Under the pieces are notes generated by a model that worked only from the letters and a program-made list of their open reading frames with translations, was not told the DNA's origin and did no database searches. A DNA stretch of 64,000 nt, taken from contig JAUIMM010000017.1 of the NCBI GenBank assembly GCA_031769625.1, forward strand, positions 1,027,001 to 1,091,000, in the 5' to 3' direction. The stretch comes from Taudactylus pleione. Taxonomy: Eukaryota > Chordata > Amphibia > Anura > Myobatrachidae. Each line of letters begins with the position of its first letter. The first letter of the stretch is position 1. Shown piece by piece: positions 23,245 through 32,512 of this stretch. The translations under genes and the position numbers were made by a program.

Positions 23245-23300
23245 CCCTCACAGCCTTGACAAAGACCTAGAACTGGTCGAAACGCGTCGGCGGTAGAGGG
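23245..23300 (+). ncRNA. Hammerhead-like ribozyme remnant, Penelope copy 2
   Basis: The order of elements matches a type I hammerhead with minimal stem III. Stem I pairs CCCTC (23245-23249) with GAGGG (23296-23300), and GCC with GGC. The core is TTGACAAA, stem II is GACC-TAGAACT-GGTC, then GAAAC and GCGTC as minimal stem III with the GTC cleavage triplet. Against the consensus CTGANGAA, two core bases differ (C3 is T, G8 is A). Both could be C/G-to-T/A transitions. G8 is catalytic in known hammerheads, so this copy is probably inactive. Hammerheads are known from Penelope terminal repeats. Confidence 0.55.
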
Positions 23301-23969
23301 ATATCAATAGACCTTCCTCCGGAAGCCTGTGTGAGACGGATGTAGATGAGTAGCTGGGGTTGCCCGGGTTAGAAACATCTCCTCAGTCATTTTTTTGCAT
23401 CTATCTGACCGGATTCTGGTAGGAGGCTAACTTCACTTGAGACATTGTACCTGTTGGTGGTTCTAAGGAGCCGGAATTATCTATTCAACAGTTTACAATT
23501 TTTATGAAATTATTGTTTGTGATGTACATTAAACGTGTTATATGTAAATTTTGGTCTAATTAACTTATTAGTGTGTGCTGTAGGGTGATTATTACCTCAC
23601 CCATTTGTTTAATTAACATTTGTTAATTAATATTATGCTTTCTTGAATTTGACAATCTGCACTAGATTATATTGTTTTCTTTTTACATGGTCTGATTCTC
23701 CACATCAATCCTTCAAGATGGAAGGATAAAAGCAAAAATAATTGGTATATTTAAGATAAGTACCATTTTTTACATAACTTTTTATTGGCGCTAGGGTGGT
23801 GTACCTTAAATATCCTTTGTGCTTTTCAATTTATTTCTTGGGGATTACAGATACTCCCCTTTTGGGGCACTCCATCGAAGCTGCCAGTTTGGCGCAATTA
23901 ATTAACACCATTTTTTGCTTTTTACTGTTGTTCCAGTATCTGTAGTGTGTTGAATTTCTTGCTGCCATT

Positions 23970-24884
23970 ATGTTTTCGATAAGAGAGAATAGGAGAACAA
24001 CCTTTGATAAATTATTTAACAATATTCAAGATGATACCATATTATAAGACGATGATGTAGAAGGACTAATGACTAAATTAGAACATAAGCTACTTAAAGA
24101 AAGTCGGATATGGTGGGAGGTCAGTACTCTGGAGAGATATACAGCTCATCATTTAATCCCCAGAGGACTAAAAATTAATAAAATTTCCTCCTTTACCAAC
24201 GCATCTGAGTCTTTTAAAAAAGAATGGGAAGGCATCATAGAGGGCTGTTCTTTTCAATTGATGAACTTAATTATTAAAGAACGACGTGTGGAATTAGTAG
24301 AATTAGAGGAGGAAATTTCGATATTAAAAACTTTAGCGGCACCCTTCTCTGGGTCAGAGGACTATCAGATTATGGAGAGAGATATAGAATTAAAATTGAG
24401 GAAGAATGAGAAAGAACTGATGAGTAAGAAATTGAGGAAATTTAATCGTGATAAATGTGAATTTCTGGGTGAGAGCTGTCAACAACAAGTAATAAATCAA
24501 CCATCGACCATTACTCAATCACCTCTAATGATCACAGAAAGTCTTTTTGGAAATAACAATAATAAAAATAGGTGGGCAAAGAGTAGATGGAATGAAAATG
24601 TAAAAAATAGAAATCTACAGGAAAGATTCCCTTTCAAAAGAAGATCTCATTCCTATAGGAATAGACAGGAAATACGGTATCAGAATCCATTAGATGGGGA
24701 ATTTGCCCATAGAAATGAAGCATTTTATACAAAAGCCAGGGACCATCAATTTAACAAAAGATGGGATAATGAAAGAGAGAGGGAGAGATTCTCCTTTAAT
24801 ACCTCAAATAGGTTTCAACCATTGGAAACAATGAGGAATGGACATTTTTTAGAACAAGGGAGGAGGATATTCAGAGACCAATGA
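23970..24884 (+). CDS. Penelope ORF1 (copy 3)
   Basis: Protein-identical to copy 2 ORF1 over the 271-residue open part (24069-24884). It carries the same in-frame TAA at 24045-24047 and the same ATGA overlap (24881-24884) with ORF2. Function is not recognised; see the copy 2 entry for the coiled-coil and basic regions. Confidence 0.7.
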
Positions 24885-27274
24885 AACAACCTACCCATAG
24901 GGGAAAAAGGGCAGGAAAGAGGAATAATAAGAAGCATAATGTTAAAAAGAAAGGAAAGAAATATGATAGGAACAAACAAAAAATTGCTCTGGAGAAAGTA
25001 AATGTTAAAAGAAATGTTAAGATTTTTAATTTGAGTAAGTATGTATTAAATCCACATGAGATTTCGGTTTTAGAAAAGGGTTTGAAATTTGCCCCCACCA
25101 ATCATGTGAATAAATTTAAATTATTTGTTGATCTACAAAAGTATGTGCGCAAACTGTCACTAAAAAGGTTCTTTACCCTTAAAACAGACATTGACCTCAC
25201 AATAGATGATGAAGTTCATACTTCAACATCTTTTAAACCATGATCAGTCTTTTACCCTTCCCACATGAGAGGAAACTTTTTAGAAACATTTAATGAATTA
25301 GTGCAGAAGGATATAGAGAAGTTACCAATGAATAAAGGGAAATTCAATTTAACAAAAAAAGAAAATGAGGCCCTCAAACAATTAAAAACAAATACTGATA
25401 TAATTATTAAACCCGCTGATAAGGGGGGAGGAGTGGTCCTTATGGACCGGGAAAAGTACGAAAGTGAAGTACTTAGACAGTTAACAGACAGTATTACTTA
25501 TAAGAAACTTAGAGGGAATCCCACACAAAAGATACTTGATAACTTGTCAACTCTTGTCAAACAGTATGTTGATAAAGAGGCCATAAAAGATACAGAATCT
25601 CAATTCATTATTAATAATGACCCTGTTATACCGGTATTATATATATTACCGAAAGTTCACAAGGATATGATCAATCCTCCCGGCCGACCTATTGTGTCGG
25701 GAGTAAACTCTGTCACGGCTAACTTGTCAGAGTTTATCGATAATTTTTTACAACCCTTGGTTTTAAGAAATAAATCCCACCTTAAAGACACCCGTGATGT
25801 TTTAAACTTATTAAGAGGGATAGAATGGGAGGAAGACTATCTGTTGGTTACTGCAGACGTATGTTCTTTATACACAATCATCCAACATGAATTGGGCCTA
25901 GAGGCAGTATCTTTATCTTTGGAAGAGAGTGAACATACGGCAGTTTTAAAAGAGTTTTTATTAAAAGGTATTGACTTCATTTTAAAGAATAATTATTTTC
26001 ATTTTAAGGATAATTTTTACCTCCAGAGAGTCGGTACGGCCATGGGCACCAGATTCGCCCCTAGTTATGCTAATATCTTCATGGGTATGTGGGAGACCCA
26101 ATATGTTTGGAATAGTGTGGAGTTCGGGGTGAATCTGGTGTCATGGGCAAGATATATAGACGACATAATCTTTATCTGGAAGGGGGGTCGACAGTCCTTA
26201 GATGAGTTTTGTGACTATTTAAATAATAATGTTTTTAATATTAAATTAACATTTGATATTAGTAATTTTACAATTAATTTTTTAGATCTAAATATTTATG
26301 TACAAGAGGGTAAATTAATGACGAAAAATTACACTAAACCGACAGATTCGGGAGCATATTTGGAGACTACAAGTTGTCATCATCCAAATTGGCTCGATTC
26401 AATCCCAAACAGCCAACTATATAGACTCAAAAGAAATTGTACGGAAAATAATGTATTTATTGAACAAGCTGGCACTATGATAGAACAATTTGAAGCCAGT
26501 GGGTATAATAAAGAGAAGGTGCGAATGGCAATGGAAAAGTGTACAAACCTTGATAGGGAAATTCTACTTACTCAAAGTAGACCAACCCGAGATGTTAAAG
26601 AGGGTTCCAATTTAGCATTTATAACTGATTATAATTCCCAACATAAGGTGATGGAACGTATTATAAAAAAACATTGGTCGATTTTGAAAGCAGATCATGT
26701 TTTGAAACCTCTCCTTCCAGAAAAACCTAGGTTTATTTATAGGAGGGCGAGAAATATTAAGGATAAAATTATTAGAAGTGCACTATCACCGCCTAAGATT
26801 AGTGGTAGAGTTCTAACTAAGGGTTTCCACAGATGCGGATTATGTATGATGTGCAAATCAATAAAAGGTAATAGAAAATGCACGGAAGTCACAATTAATG
26901 GTGTAGAGAAAAAAATTGAGGATTTCACTACATGTAATTCCAAAAATGTCATTTATTACATAGGATGTAAGTGTGACAAGTATTATATAGGGAGGACTTC
27001 GAGACCACTTAAAGTCAGATTAGCGGAGCATCTCCGCAACATTAAAAAAGGGCTGGACACTCATGCCTTGTCATTTCATTTTAAGAGTGTACATAATAAA
27101 GAAGTTTCATATATAAAGGAATTTGGAGTATTGAGGCAGGTTAAAACCCACTGGAGGAATAACAATCTAACACAAGAGCTAGCTAAAACAGAGATGGAGC
27201 TTATTTATTCCCTTAAAACATTGCAGCCTATTGGTATTAACAAAGATTTTGAATTGAAATGGTTTTTAAATTGA
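24881..27274 (+). CDS. Penelope ORF2 (copy 3): RT and GIY-YIG endonuclease
   Basis: The 669-residue frame (25265-27274) encodes the same protein as copy 2, with RT palm motifs, Cys cluster and GIY-YIG nuclease all present. The TGA shared with copy 2 lies at 25241-25243. No further stops or frameshifts are seen, so apart from that codon and the ORF1 stop the unit is unusually well preserved for this window. Confidence 0.93.
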
Positions 27275-27940
27275 GCATATTTTTAATATGTGTATTTTTT
27301 ATATATTAATTTTTGTTTTATTTTTTAACAGTAGAACTGGAATTTGTTGCACCTTAATTATTAACATTATTTATGGATTGCCAAAACTACTATTCCTTGA
27401 GTTCTCTTGGGTTTTAAGAGATGGAGAACTGTTCTCTTCCGCGTTTGGAAATGGAGTAGAAAACTACAAATCCCAGATTCTTTGGGGCATGATGATGTAA
27501 CTTCCGGTTCTCGGAGCCAAGCAGCCGCGATGTGACTTCCGGTATGCAAGGACGGCATTATGCGAGATATGCCGCTGCTTCCGGGGGAGGGTTAGGATCT
27601 GACCTCCATTCTAGAGAGGTTCTCTCATTGGCGGACGAGCGCTGGCTATTTTATTTCTACACGTGGACTTGTTTACATCTGGAACCAGAAACGGTGCGCG
27701 CGTGGACTTCCGGTATAGATTTCTGGAATTTCGCGACATGGATTCACGATTTATGTTTGAATATACATTTTTTGTGAAATAGGGCTAGTGTCTCTGTTAT
27801 TTTATAGTTAGCAGAGTGATTCAGCCCTTTTTGATTTAGGTTTTTTACAATGTAGTGCATTTTATTTGTAATGAAGTTGGCTCCTCCCAGTAATTAAGTC
27901 CTTATTGAAGGGGGTATTTAGGGAGCCCATAGTTAGCAGA

Positions 27941-27996
27941 CCCTCACAGCCTTGACAAAGACCTAGAACTGGTCGAAACGCGTCGGCGGTAGAGGG
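27941..27996 (+). ncRNA. Hammerhead-like fold, Penelope copy 3
   Basis: Identical to the copy 2 fold: stems I and II, GAAACGCGTC and the altered core TTGACAAA are all kept. Confidence 0.5.
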
Positions 27997-28606
27997 ATAT
28001 CAATAGACCTTCCTCCGGAAGCCTGTGTGAGACGGATGTAGACGAGTAGCTGGGGTTACCCGGGTTAGAAACATCTCCTCAGTCATTTTTTTGCATCTAT
28101 CTGACCGGATTCTGGTAGGAGGCTAACTTCACTTGAGACATTGTACCTGTTGGTGGTTCTAAGGAGCCGGAATTATCTATTCAACAGTTTACAATTTTTA
28201 TGAAATTATTGTTTGTGATGTACATTAAACGTGTTATATGTAAATTTTGGTCTAATTAACTTATTAGTGTGTGCTGTAGGGTGATTATTACCTCACCCAT
28301 TTGTTTAATTAACATTTGTTAATTAATATTATGCTTTCTTGTATTTGACAATCTGCATTAGATTATATTGTTTTCTTTTTACATGGTCTGATTCTCCACA
28401 TCAATCCTTCAAGATGGAAGGATAAAAGCAAAAATAATTGGTATATTTAAGATAAGTACCATTTTTTACATAACTTTTTATTGGCGCTAGGGTGGTGTAC
28501 CTTAAATATCCTTTGTGCTTTTAAAATCTGTATGTGCCCTACATAAGAATACCTGTTTTTCTTTTCCTTTTTGTAAAATTCAAGTTAAGTTTCTCACAGG
28601 AACTTA

Positions 28607-29099
28607 GGGCCTGATTCAGAGGAGCTCGCTATTTGCGAGCGCTCACTCTGAATGAGGGAGAATTTAAAAAAAAAAAATCCACCTCCAGACCACTTGCATA
28701 GCTGTGGGTGACCACCCACAATGTTTGCAAGTGGCCTGGTGATGGTTGCGATTATCACTACCATCGGGCTTGCGACGAGACCCTTGTGGTAGGGTGTCGG
28801 TTTCCGAATGAACTTCCTGCTCTAATAGAGCAGGAAGTTCACTACTGACATCACGAATGATGGCAGTAGGGCCGCCCACAAATGGCCGGCAGCCACCCCC
28901 CCTCCCCGCCTACAAAACGGGGCGAGCTGTCAATCAACATCAACAGCCACCCCGTTTTGTAGCGAGCCCCGGAGCAGGTGAAGTCCTCACTCACTCTGAG
29001 GCTCGTGCACACGCATTGCGCATGCCACGCGTGCGCACTGGCCGACCATTGACCCACTGGCGAGCGATATGCGCTCGTGAGCGGGTCTGAATAAGGCCC
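28607..29099. mobile_element. Harbinger-like MITE C in gypsy protease region
   Basis: A 493-bp element with ends GGGCCTGATTCAGAGG and (inverted) GGGCCTTATTCAGACC, flanked by TTA at 28604-28606 and 29100-29102. Removing it with one TTA restores a continuous protease frame on the minus strand (ILGL then SSCEKLNL), which confirms the edges. The interior shares the CTCGCAAGC and GCGCATGC motifs of MITEs A and B. Confidence 0.88.
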
Positions 29100-29431
29100 T
29101 TAGTCCTAAAATTGGTTGCACATCCTTATCCTCAATCAGTAGCGAGGTTTTAAACTTTTGTCCTCTGTATTTCAGTGTCGCTAGGCATGCACCTTTTACA
29201 GGAATTTTCTCACCAGTATAGCCTGCAGCTTTCACATTGGTTAGATGAAGTTTAGGTGTTACTTTAAAAATATTATAGTCTTGAAAAGATATAAAATTTA
29301 CCTGCACGCCTGTATCAAGCTTAAAGGGAATGACAAGCTCATTCACTGTTAAAGGAACAATCCATTCCTTCTTATCTGCACTGCAAAGTTCAATGGAATC
29401 CACAAAAAACTTGTTTAACAGTGTGCACTGT
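29100..29431 (-). pseudogene. Ty3/gypsy aspartic protease fragment
   Basis: On the minus strand this reads PFKLDTGVQVNFIS, the DTG active-site region of a retrotransposon aspartic protease (Ala after DTG replaced by Val). It is followed by GYTGEKIPVKG and, near the end, QPILGL. It continues past MITE C into 28606-28537. It is the 5' neighbour of the RT at 6105-4870 in the same minus-strand element, separated from it by the Penelope and Harbinger insertions. MITE D interrupts its upstream side. Confidence 0.8.
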
Positions 29432-29843
29432 GGGCCTGATTCAGACCCGTTCGCAAGCGCACAGCGCTCGCAAGCGGGTCGATGGTCCCCCTCTGCACAT
29501 GCGCCGCCTCCAGCGTGCGCATGCGCGAGACCCATCCAGCGACGGCAGCTCCATTGCTACGGGTCTCACTACAAGACGGGGCGGCTGTCGATGTTGATTG
29601 ACAGCTCGCCTCGTTTTGTAGGTGGGGGTGTGGCTGTACAATTGCAGGCGTTCCCTTAGGAATGCCTGGCATTTGTGGGTGGCCCTACTGACATCAGTAG
29701 TGGACTTCCTGCTCTATTAGAGCGGTGAGTCCACTCGGGCTTGCGAGAGCTGAGACCCTACCACAGGGTCTCCTCACAAGCCCGACGGTCACGATAATTG
29801 CGACGGGCTCCAGGCCAGCAGTGAGCGGCTCTGAATCAGGCCC
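29432..29843. mobile_element. Harbinger-like MITE D
   Basis: A 412-bp element with ends GGGCCTGATTCAGACC and (inverted) GGGCCTGATTCAGAGCC, flanked by TGT at 29429-29431 and 29844-29846. The interior is close to MITE C (CTACAAGACGGGGCGG and CTGTCGATGTTGATTGACAG). It lies between the protease and the gag zinc knuckle of the minus-strand gypsy element. Confidence 0.88.
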
Positions 29844-29977
29844 TGTGTTTGCTTCAGTTTTGGTTTTACAGCATTTGGCAAAGTGATTCATTCTACCACA
29901 TTTCTAAGCTGGGCACATTTTAGAATTGTAAATGATTCCACATCTGCTACACACTTTTCTGTTAGACTGTGACTAAG
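29844..29977 (-). pseudogene. Ty3/gypsy gag zinc-knuckle fragment
   Basis: The minus strand encodes two Cys-rich knuckles of Gag nucleocapsid type: CSRCG followed by a CP, then CGRMNHFAKCC. One stop lies between them. The position, upstream of the protease on the same strand, fits a Gag-Pol order. The rest of gag and the 5' LTR were not recognised beyond the MITE at 29979. Confidence 0.7.
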
Positions 29978-29978
29978 G

Positions 29979-30150
29979 GGCCTATGTATCAAAGCTTGAT
30001 GAGAGATAAAATTGTGAGAGAAAAAGTATTAAACAATCAGCTCCTAACTGTCATTTTTCAACACAGCCTATAAAATGTAAGTTAGAAGCTGATTGGTTGG
30101 CGATTTATATCTCACAATTTTATCTCTCATCAAACTTTGATACATAGGCC
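29979..30150. mobile_element. Palindromic MITE, ~172 bp
   Basis: Ends GGCCTATGTATCAAAGCTTG and (inverted) GGCCTATGTATCAAAGTTTG pair along about 45 bp, including GAGAGATAAAATTGTGAG. The centre holds the AGCTCCTAACTGTCATTTT and AAGCTGATTGGTTGG motifs also seen at 46949-47124. The target duplication is unclear. Confidence 0.75.
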
Positions 30151-30367
30151 TGTTATACTGCTTCATTCTAGTAGCAGTGGTCAGGGAACATGGGTAAATT
30201 ACCCCACATGGGGTAAAACTAAAATTCCTGGGGGTAATGGACGGTCAGCCAGGCATGCATATGAATAGAATGAATAGAATAGAATGATTCATATGCATGC
30301 CCGGCTATTCCACAGGGATGCTCTAAGCCAGACACCCGCTGAGATGTTACTGTTTTTTTTGCACAAG

Positions 30368-30541
30368 CGGCACTACAGGCACATTATATGGGGGCACTAC
30401 TACAGGTGCACTATATGGGGGCACTACTTCAGGGGCATTATATGGGGGCACTACTACAGCGGCACTATATGGGGGCACTACTACAGAGGCATTACATGGG
30501 GGCACTACTACAGGGACATTATATGGGGGCACTACTATATG
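30368..30541 (+). repeat. 27-bp minisatellite
   Basis: Six to seven copies of a 27-bp unit (CACTACTACAGGTGCACTAT plus ATGGGGG). Open frames on both strands across it are repeat artefacts. Confidence 0.9.
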
Positions 30542-30664
30542 ATTTCCTTCCATTCAAATCAAGGGGGTAACGTCAGCGTATCTAAATATATTTTGGGGTA
30601 AAAAGTAGAGAATGGTGTTTTGTTTGGCTCTGTACTTCACAATATGTACAGCACCATCAGTTAG

Positions 30665-30790
30665 GGATGGCCATTGGTGGTGTTACCATCGATGGTTACT
30701 ATTGATTTCAAAATAGCAATTAGCCATTGATGGCTACAAAGTATTCATTAGATGACCATCCATGGTATCATCAACCAATGGTCATCCCTG
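30665..30790. mobile_element. Small palindromic MITE candidate
   Basis: Left AGGGATGGCCATTGG and right CCAATGGTCATCCCT are inverted complements with one mismatch around a ~95-bp centre rich in CATCGATGG/CCATTGATGG. No duplication was identified. Confidence 0.5.
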
Positions 30791-31029
30791 TTGTTTGAAT
30801 GACTGGCCCATGGGCCAATCAGAACGTGGGGGTAGGGCTTTGTGGGTGCCGGGGGCGGAGCTATGCTCTGAGTCCTGGCACCTTGGGAAAAAAACAAACA
30901 AAAACATTTGGTTATGCTTAGACATCGATTGGAGAGAACTATCTGGTTTTCCCCCATTAATGTCAAAAGCATTCGACATCGGCCATAAACCATCGATGAT
31001 TCTGAATCTGGGTTTTGGCTTGAAACCTA

Positions 31030-31325
31030 GGGCCTGATTCAGACCCATTCACTAGGCTGCGTTCGCACGTAGCCTGCCACTGTTTGCAATCTGCGCATGT
31101 GTTCAAGACACAGTGCCCGTGCGCGAACTAGTCCATGTGATTGGGAAGCATTCGCACCCAGTATAAAGATGATCTACAAGCATGAGTGATAGGACGTGCC
31201 ACTTGTGGGTGGTGACAGGGGGCAGTCGATGGTAATGGGGGTGTGGTGGTGCGAACACAGGCCTGTCTGTGTGTCTCAACGCCGCTTCAGGGGCGTGCAT
31301 AATTAAGACGAGATTACTCACAGTG
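31030..31325. mobile_element. Harbinger-like MITE E, left part
   Basis: Starts GGGCCTGATTCAGACC, then CACTAGGCTGCGTTCGCA. The body parallels the element at 49491-50413 (TGACAGGACAAGG-like and TGGGTGGTGACAGGGG). The matching right end was not found before a different repeat begins near 31325, so it is truncated. Confidence 0.6.
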
Positions 31326-31422
31326 TCTTAGCCCAACATCTGCGCTCCGCCCCCGGGGGAGCAGACATTTCCCTGTATCTTCCATGGGAGGGAACACAGG
31401 AAATGTCGGTCTGTTGGCCGCG

Positions 31423-31614
31423 GCTGGGCATACACTGTCCGATGCGGCCGACAGTTTACCCCCTAAATATCGCATTGGACGGGCATGCTGGACAATCTGG
31501 CATGCCCGACTGAGCAATATTTAACCCTCAGTCACCGCACACACGCTACAATTATTGGGGCGATCCACAGATATCGGGTGGATCGCCCTGATAATTGTAG
31601 CGTGTATGGCCAGC
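31423..31614. mobile_element. TIR MITE, ~190 bp
   Basis: Ends GCTGGGCATACAC and (inverted) GCTGGCCATACACGC. Internal palindromes include GGGCGATCCACAGATATCGG opposed to GGATCGCCCTGATAATTGTA. No duplication was resolved. Confidence 0.5.
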
Positions 31615-31735
31615 TTAACATACTGATCAAATCCATCTCCATTCTTCTGATCACAAGTGAAAAACTTATATCTTTCATATGTCACATTTTTTCTTGGTAC
31701 AGTTTTCAAACTTTTGCATTATAGAGGATAAAACC

Positions 31736-31915
31736 CAGTGGCGTGACTAGGGTATTTGGAGCCCAGGGCAAATTTGAAAAGGGAGCCCCCCCCATGTGCG
31801 CGCGCCGAAGGTGCGCGCGGCAAAAAATGGGCGTGGTCACTTAAAAATGGGGCGTGTCAACATGACACACCCCTTTATTTTCAAACTGAACATTCCTATC
31901 CATATGCACCTTAAC
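31736..31915 (+). mobile_element. hAT-like terminal fragment
   Basis: Begins CAGTGGCGTGACTAGGGT, the same type of terminus as the element at 63655 (CAGTGGCGTCACTAGGAG). The body contains a GTGCGCGCGCCGAAGGTGCG hairpin. The far end is missing, cut by the next element. Confidence 0.5.
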
Positions 31916-31919
31916 CCCA

Positions 31920-32508
31920 GTAGTACGTTCGCTATTTGCGGTCGTTCGTTCAAAAACAAGGGGTGGCTATTCAAATGATCCGTTCGCAAATTGCAGTCTG
32001 TTCACACCTCTAAGTCTGAACGAGCGAGCAAAACATACGCTCGTTTATTTGTTAAAAACGCCCCCTGGCCGCTCGCACCATACGTCATGTCCGCTATTTA
32101 TTAGATTAATCGAGTACATCGACCAGCGTATGAACTGCTCGCTATTCTTGTGGTTGGTTTTTGCTACCACAATCTTGCGAGCAGTTCTGGCTATAAAATA
32201 ACCCAGTGACGTGGTCAATGACGCTGCTGTATTAATTATGCACACCCATAAAACGCCCGTTTTGACCTTTAAGCATGCCTGCGTTCTGATCTCCACTCCC
32301 CGTTTTCAAGCACCTTCCCCTGTTACCACCCACATACGCCTCATTCTGTCACTCAAAATAGCAGGCATTCGCTATATTGCGAGCACATGAATTTCGGCCG
32401 CACTGACTGGTTCGCGCATGCGTATAACGATCAGTACGCATGCGCAGATGTGCGAACATCGCTCGGAACGAGCGTACTGCCGCTAGCGAGTGGCTCTGAA
32501 TGAGGGCC
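31920..32508. mobile_element. Harbinger-derived non-autonomous copy, right-terminal part
   Basis: The last ~60 bp (GAACATCGCTCGGAACGAGC, then CGTACTGCCGCTAGCGAGTG and TCTGAATGAGGGCC) match the right end of the full Harbinger element at 14010-14073. The interior carries CGTTCGC/GCGAACG palindromes and no coding region. TTA follows the end. The left end is not clear. Confidence 0.6.
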
Positions 32509-32512
32509 TTAG

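Larger units (their letters stand above)
19131..23826 (+). mobile_element. Penelope-like unit, copy 2 (full, 4,696 bp)
   Basis: The unit is set by the right end of the whole insertion: 28522 corresponds to 23826 and 19130. In order it has a short leader with a possible 3' splice site (TACTGTTGTTCCAG, ~19228-19241), ORF1, ORF2, a ~0.65-kb 3' region, the hammerhead-like fold, and a terminal AT-rich part. The sequence is nearly identical to copy 3. Confidence 0.9.
15181..28522 (+). mobile_element. Composite Penelope-like element insertion (13.3 kb)
   Basis: One insertion is bounded by the 14-bp direct repeat AAAATCTGTATGTG (15167-15180 and 28523-28536). Within it, in order, are an inverted fragment (15181-~16800), a 5'-truncated direct copy (~16801-19130), and two full tandem units of exactly 4,696 bp (19131-23826 and 23827-28522). 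Head-to-tail units, inverted partial copies at the 5' side and target duplications of this size are known for Penelope-like retroelements, which prime on nicked DNA. The two full units are almost identical, so either the insertion is recent or the units were homogenised. It sits in the decayed minus-strand gypsy element. Confidence 0.92.
23827..28522 (+). mobile_element. Penelope-like unit, copy 3 (full, 4,696 bp)
   Basis: Identical in layout to copy 2 and shifted by exactly 4,696 bp. It ends at GTGCTTTT (28522), directly before the right target duplication AAAATCTGTATGTG. A few silent or 3'-UTR substitutions distinguish it, for example GTAGAACTGG at 27331 where copy 2 has GTAGCACTGG. Confidence 0.9.

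Noticed and set aside
30284..30601. 105-residue Tyr/Gly/His-rich frame
   Set aside because: Product of the 27-bp minisatellite.
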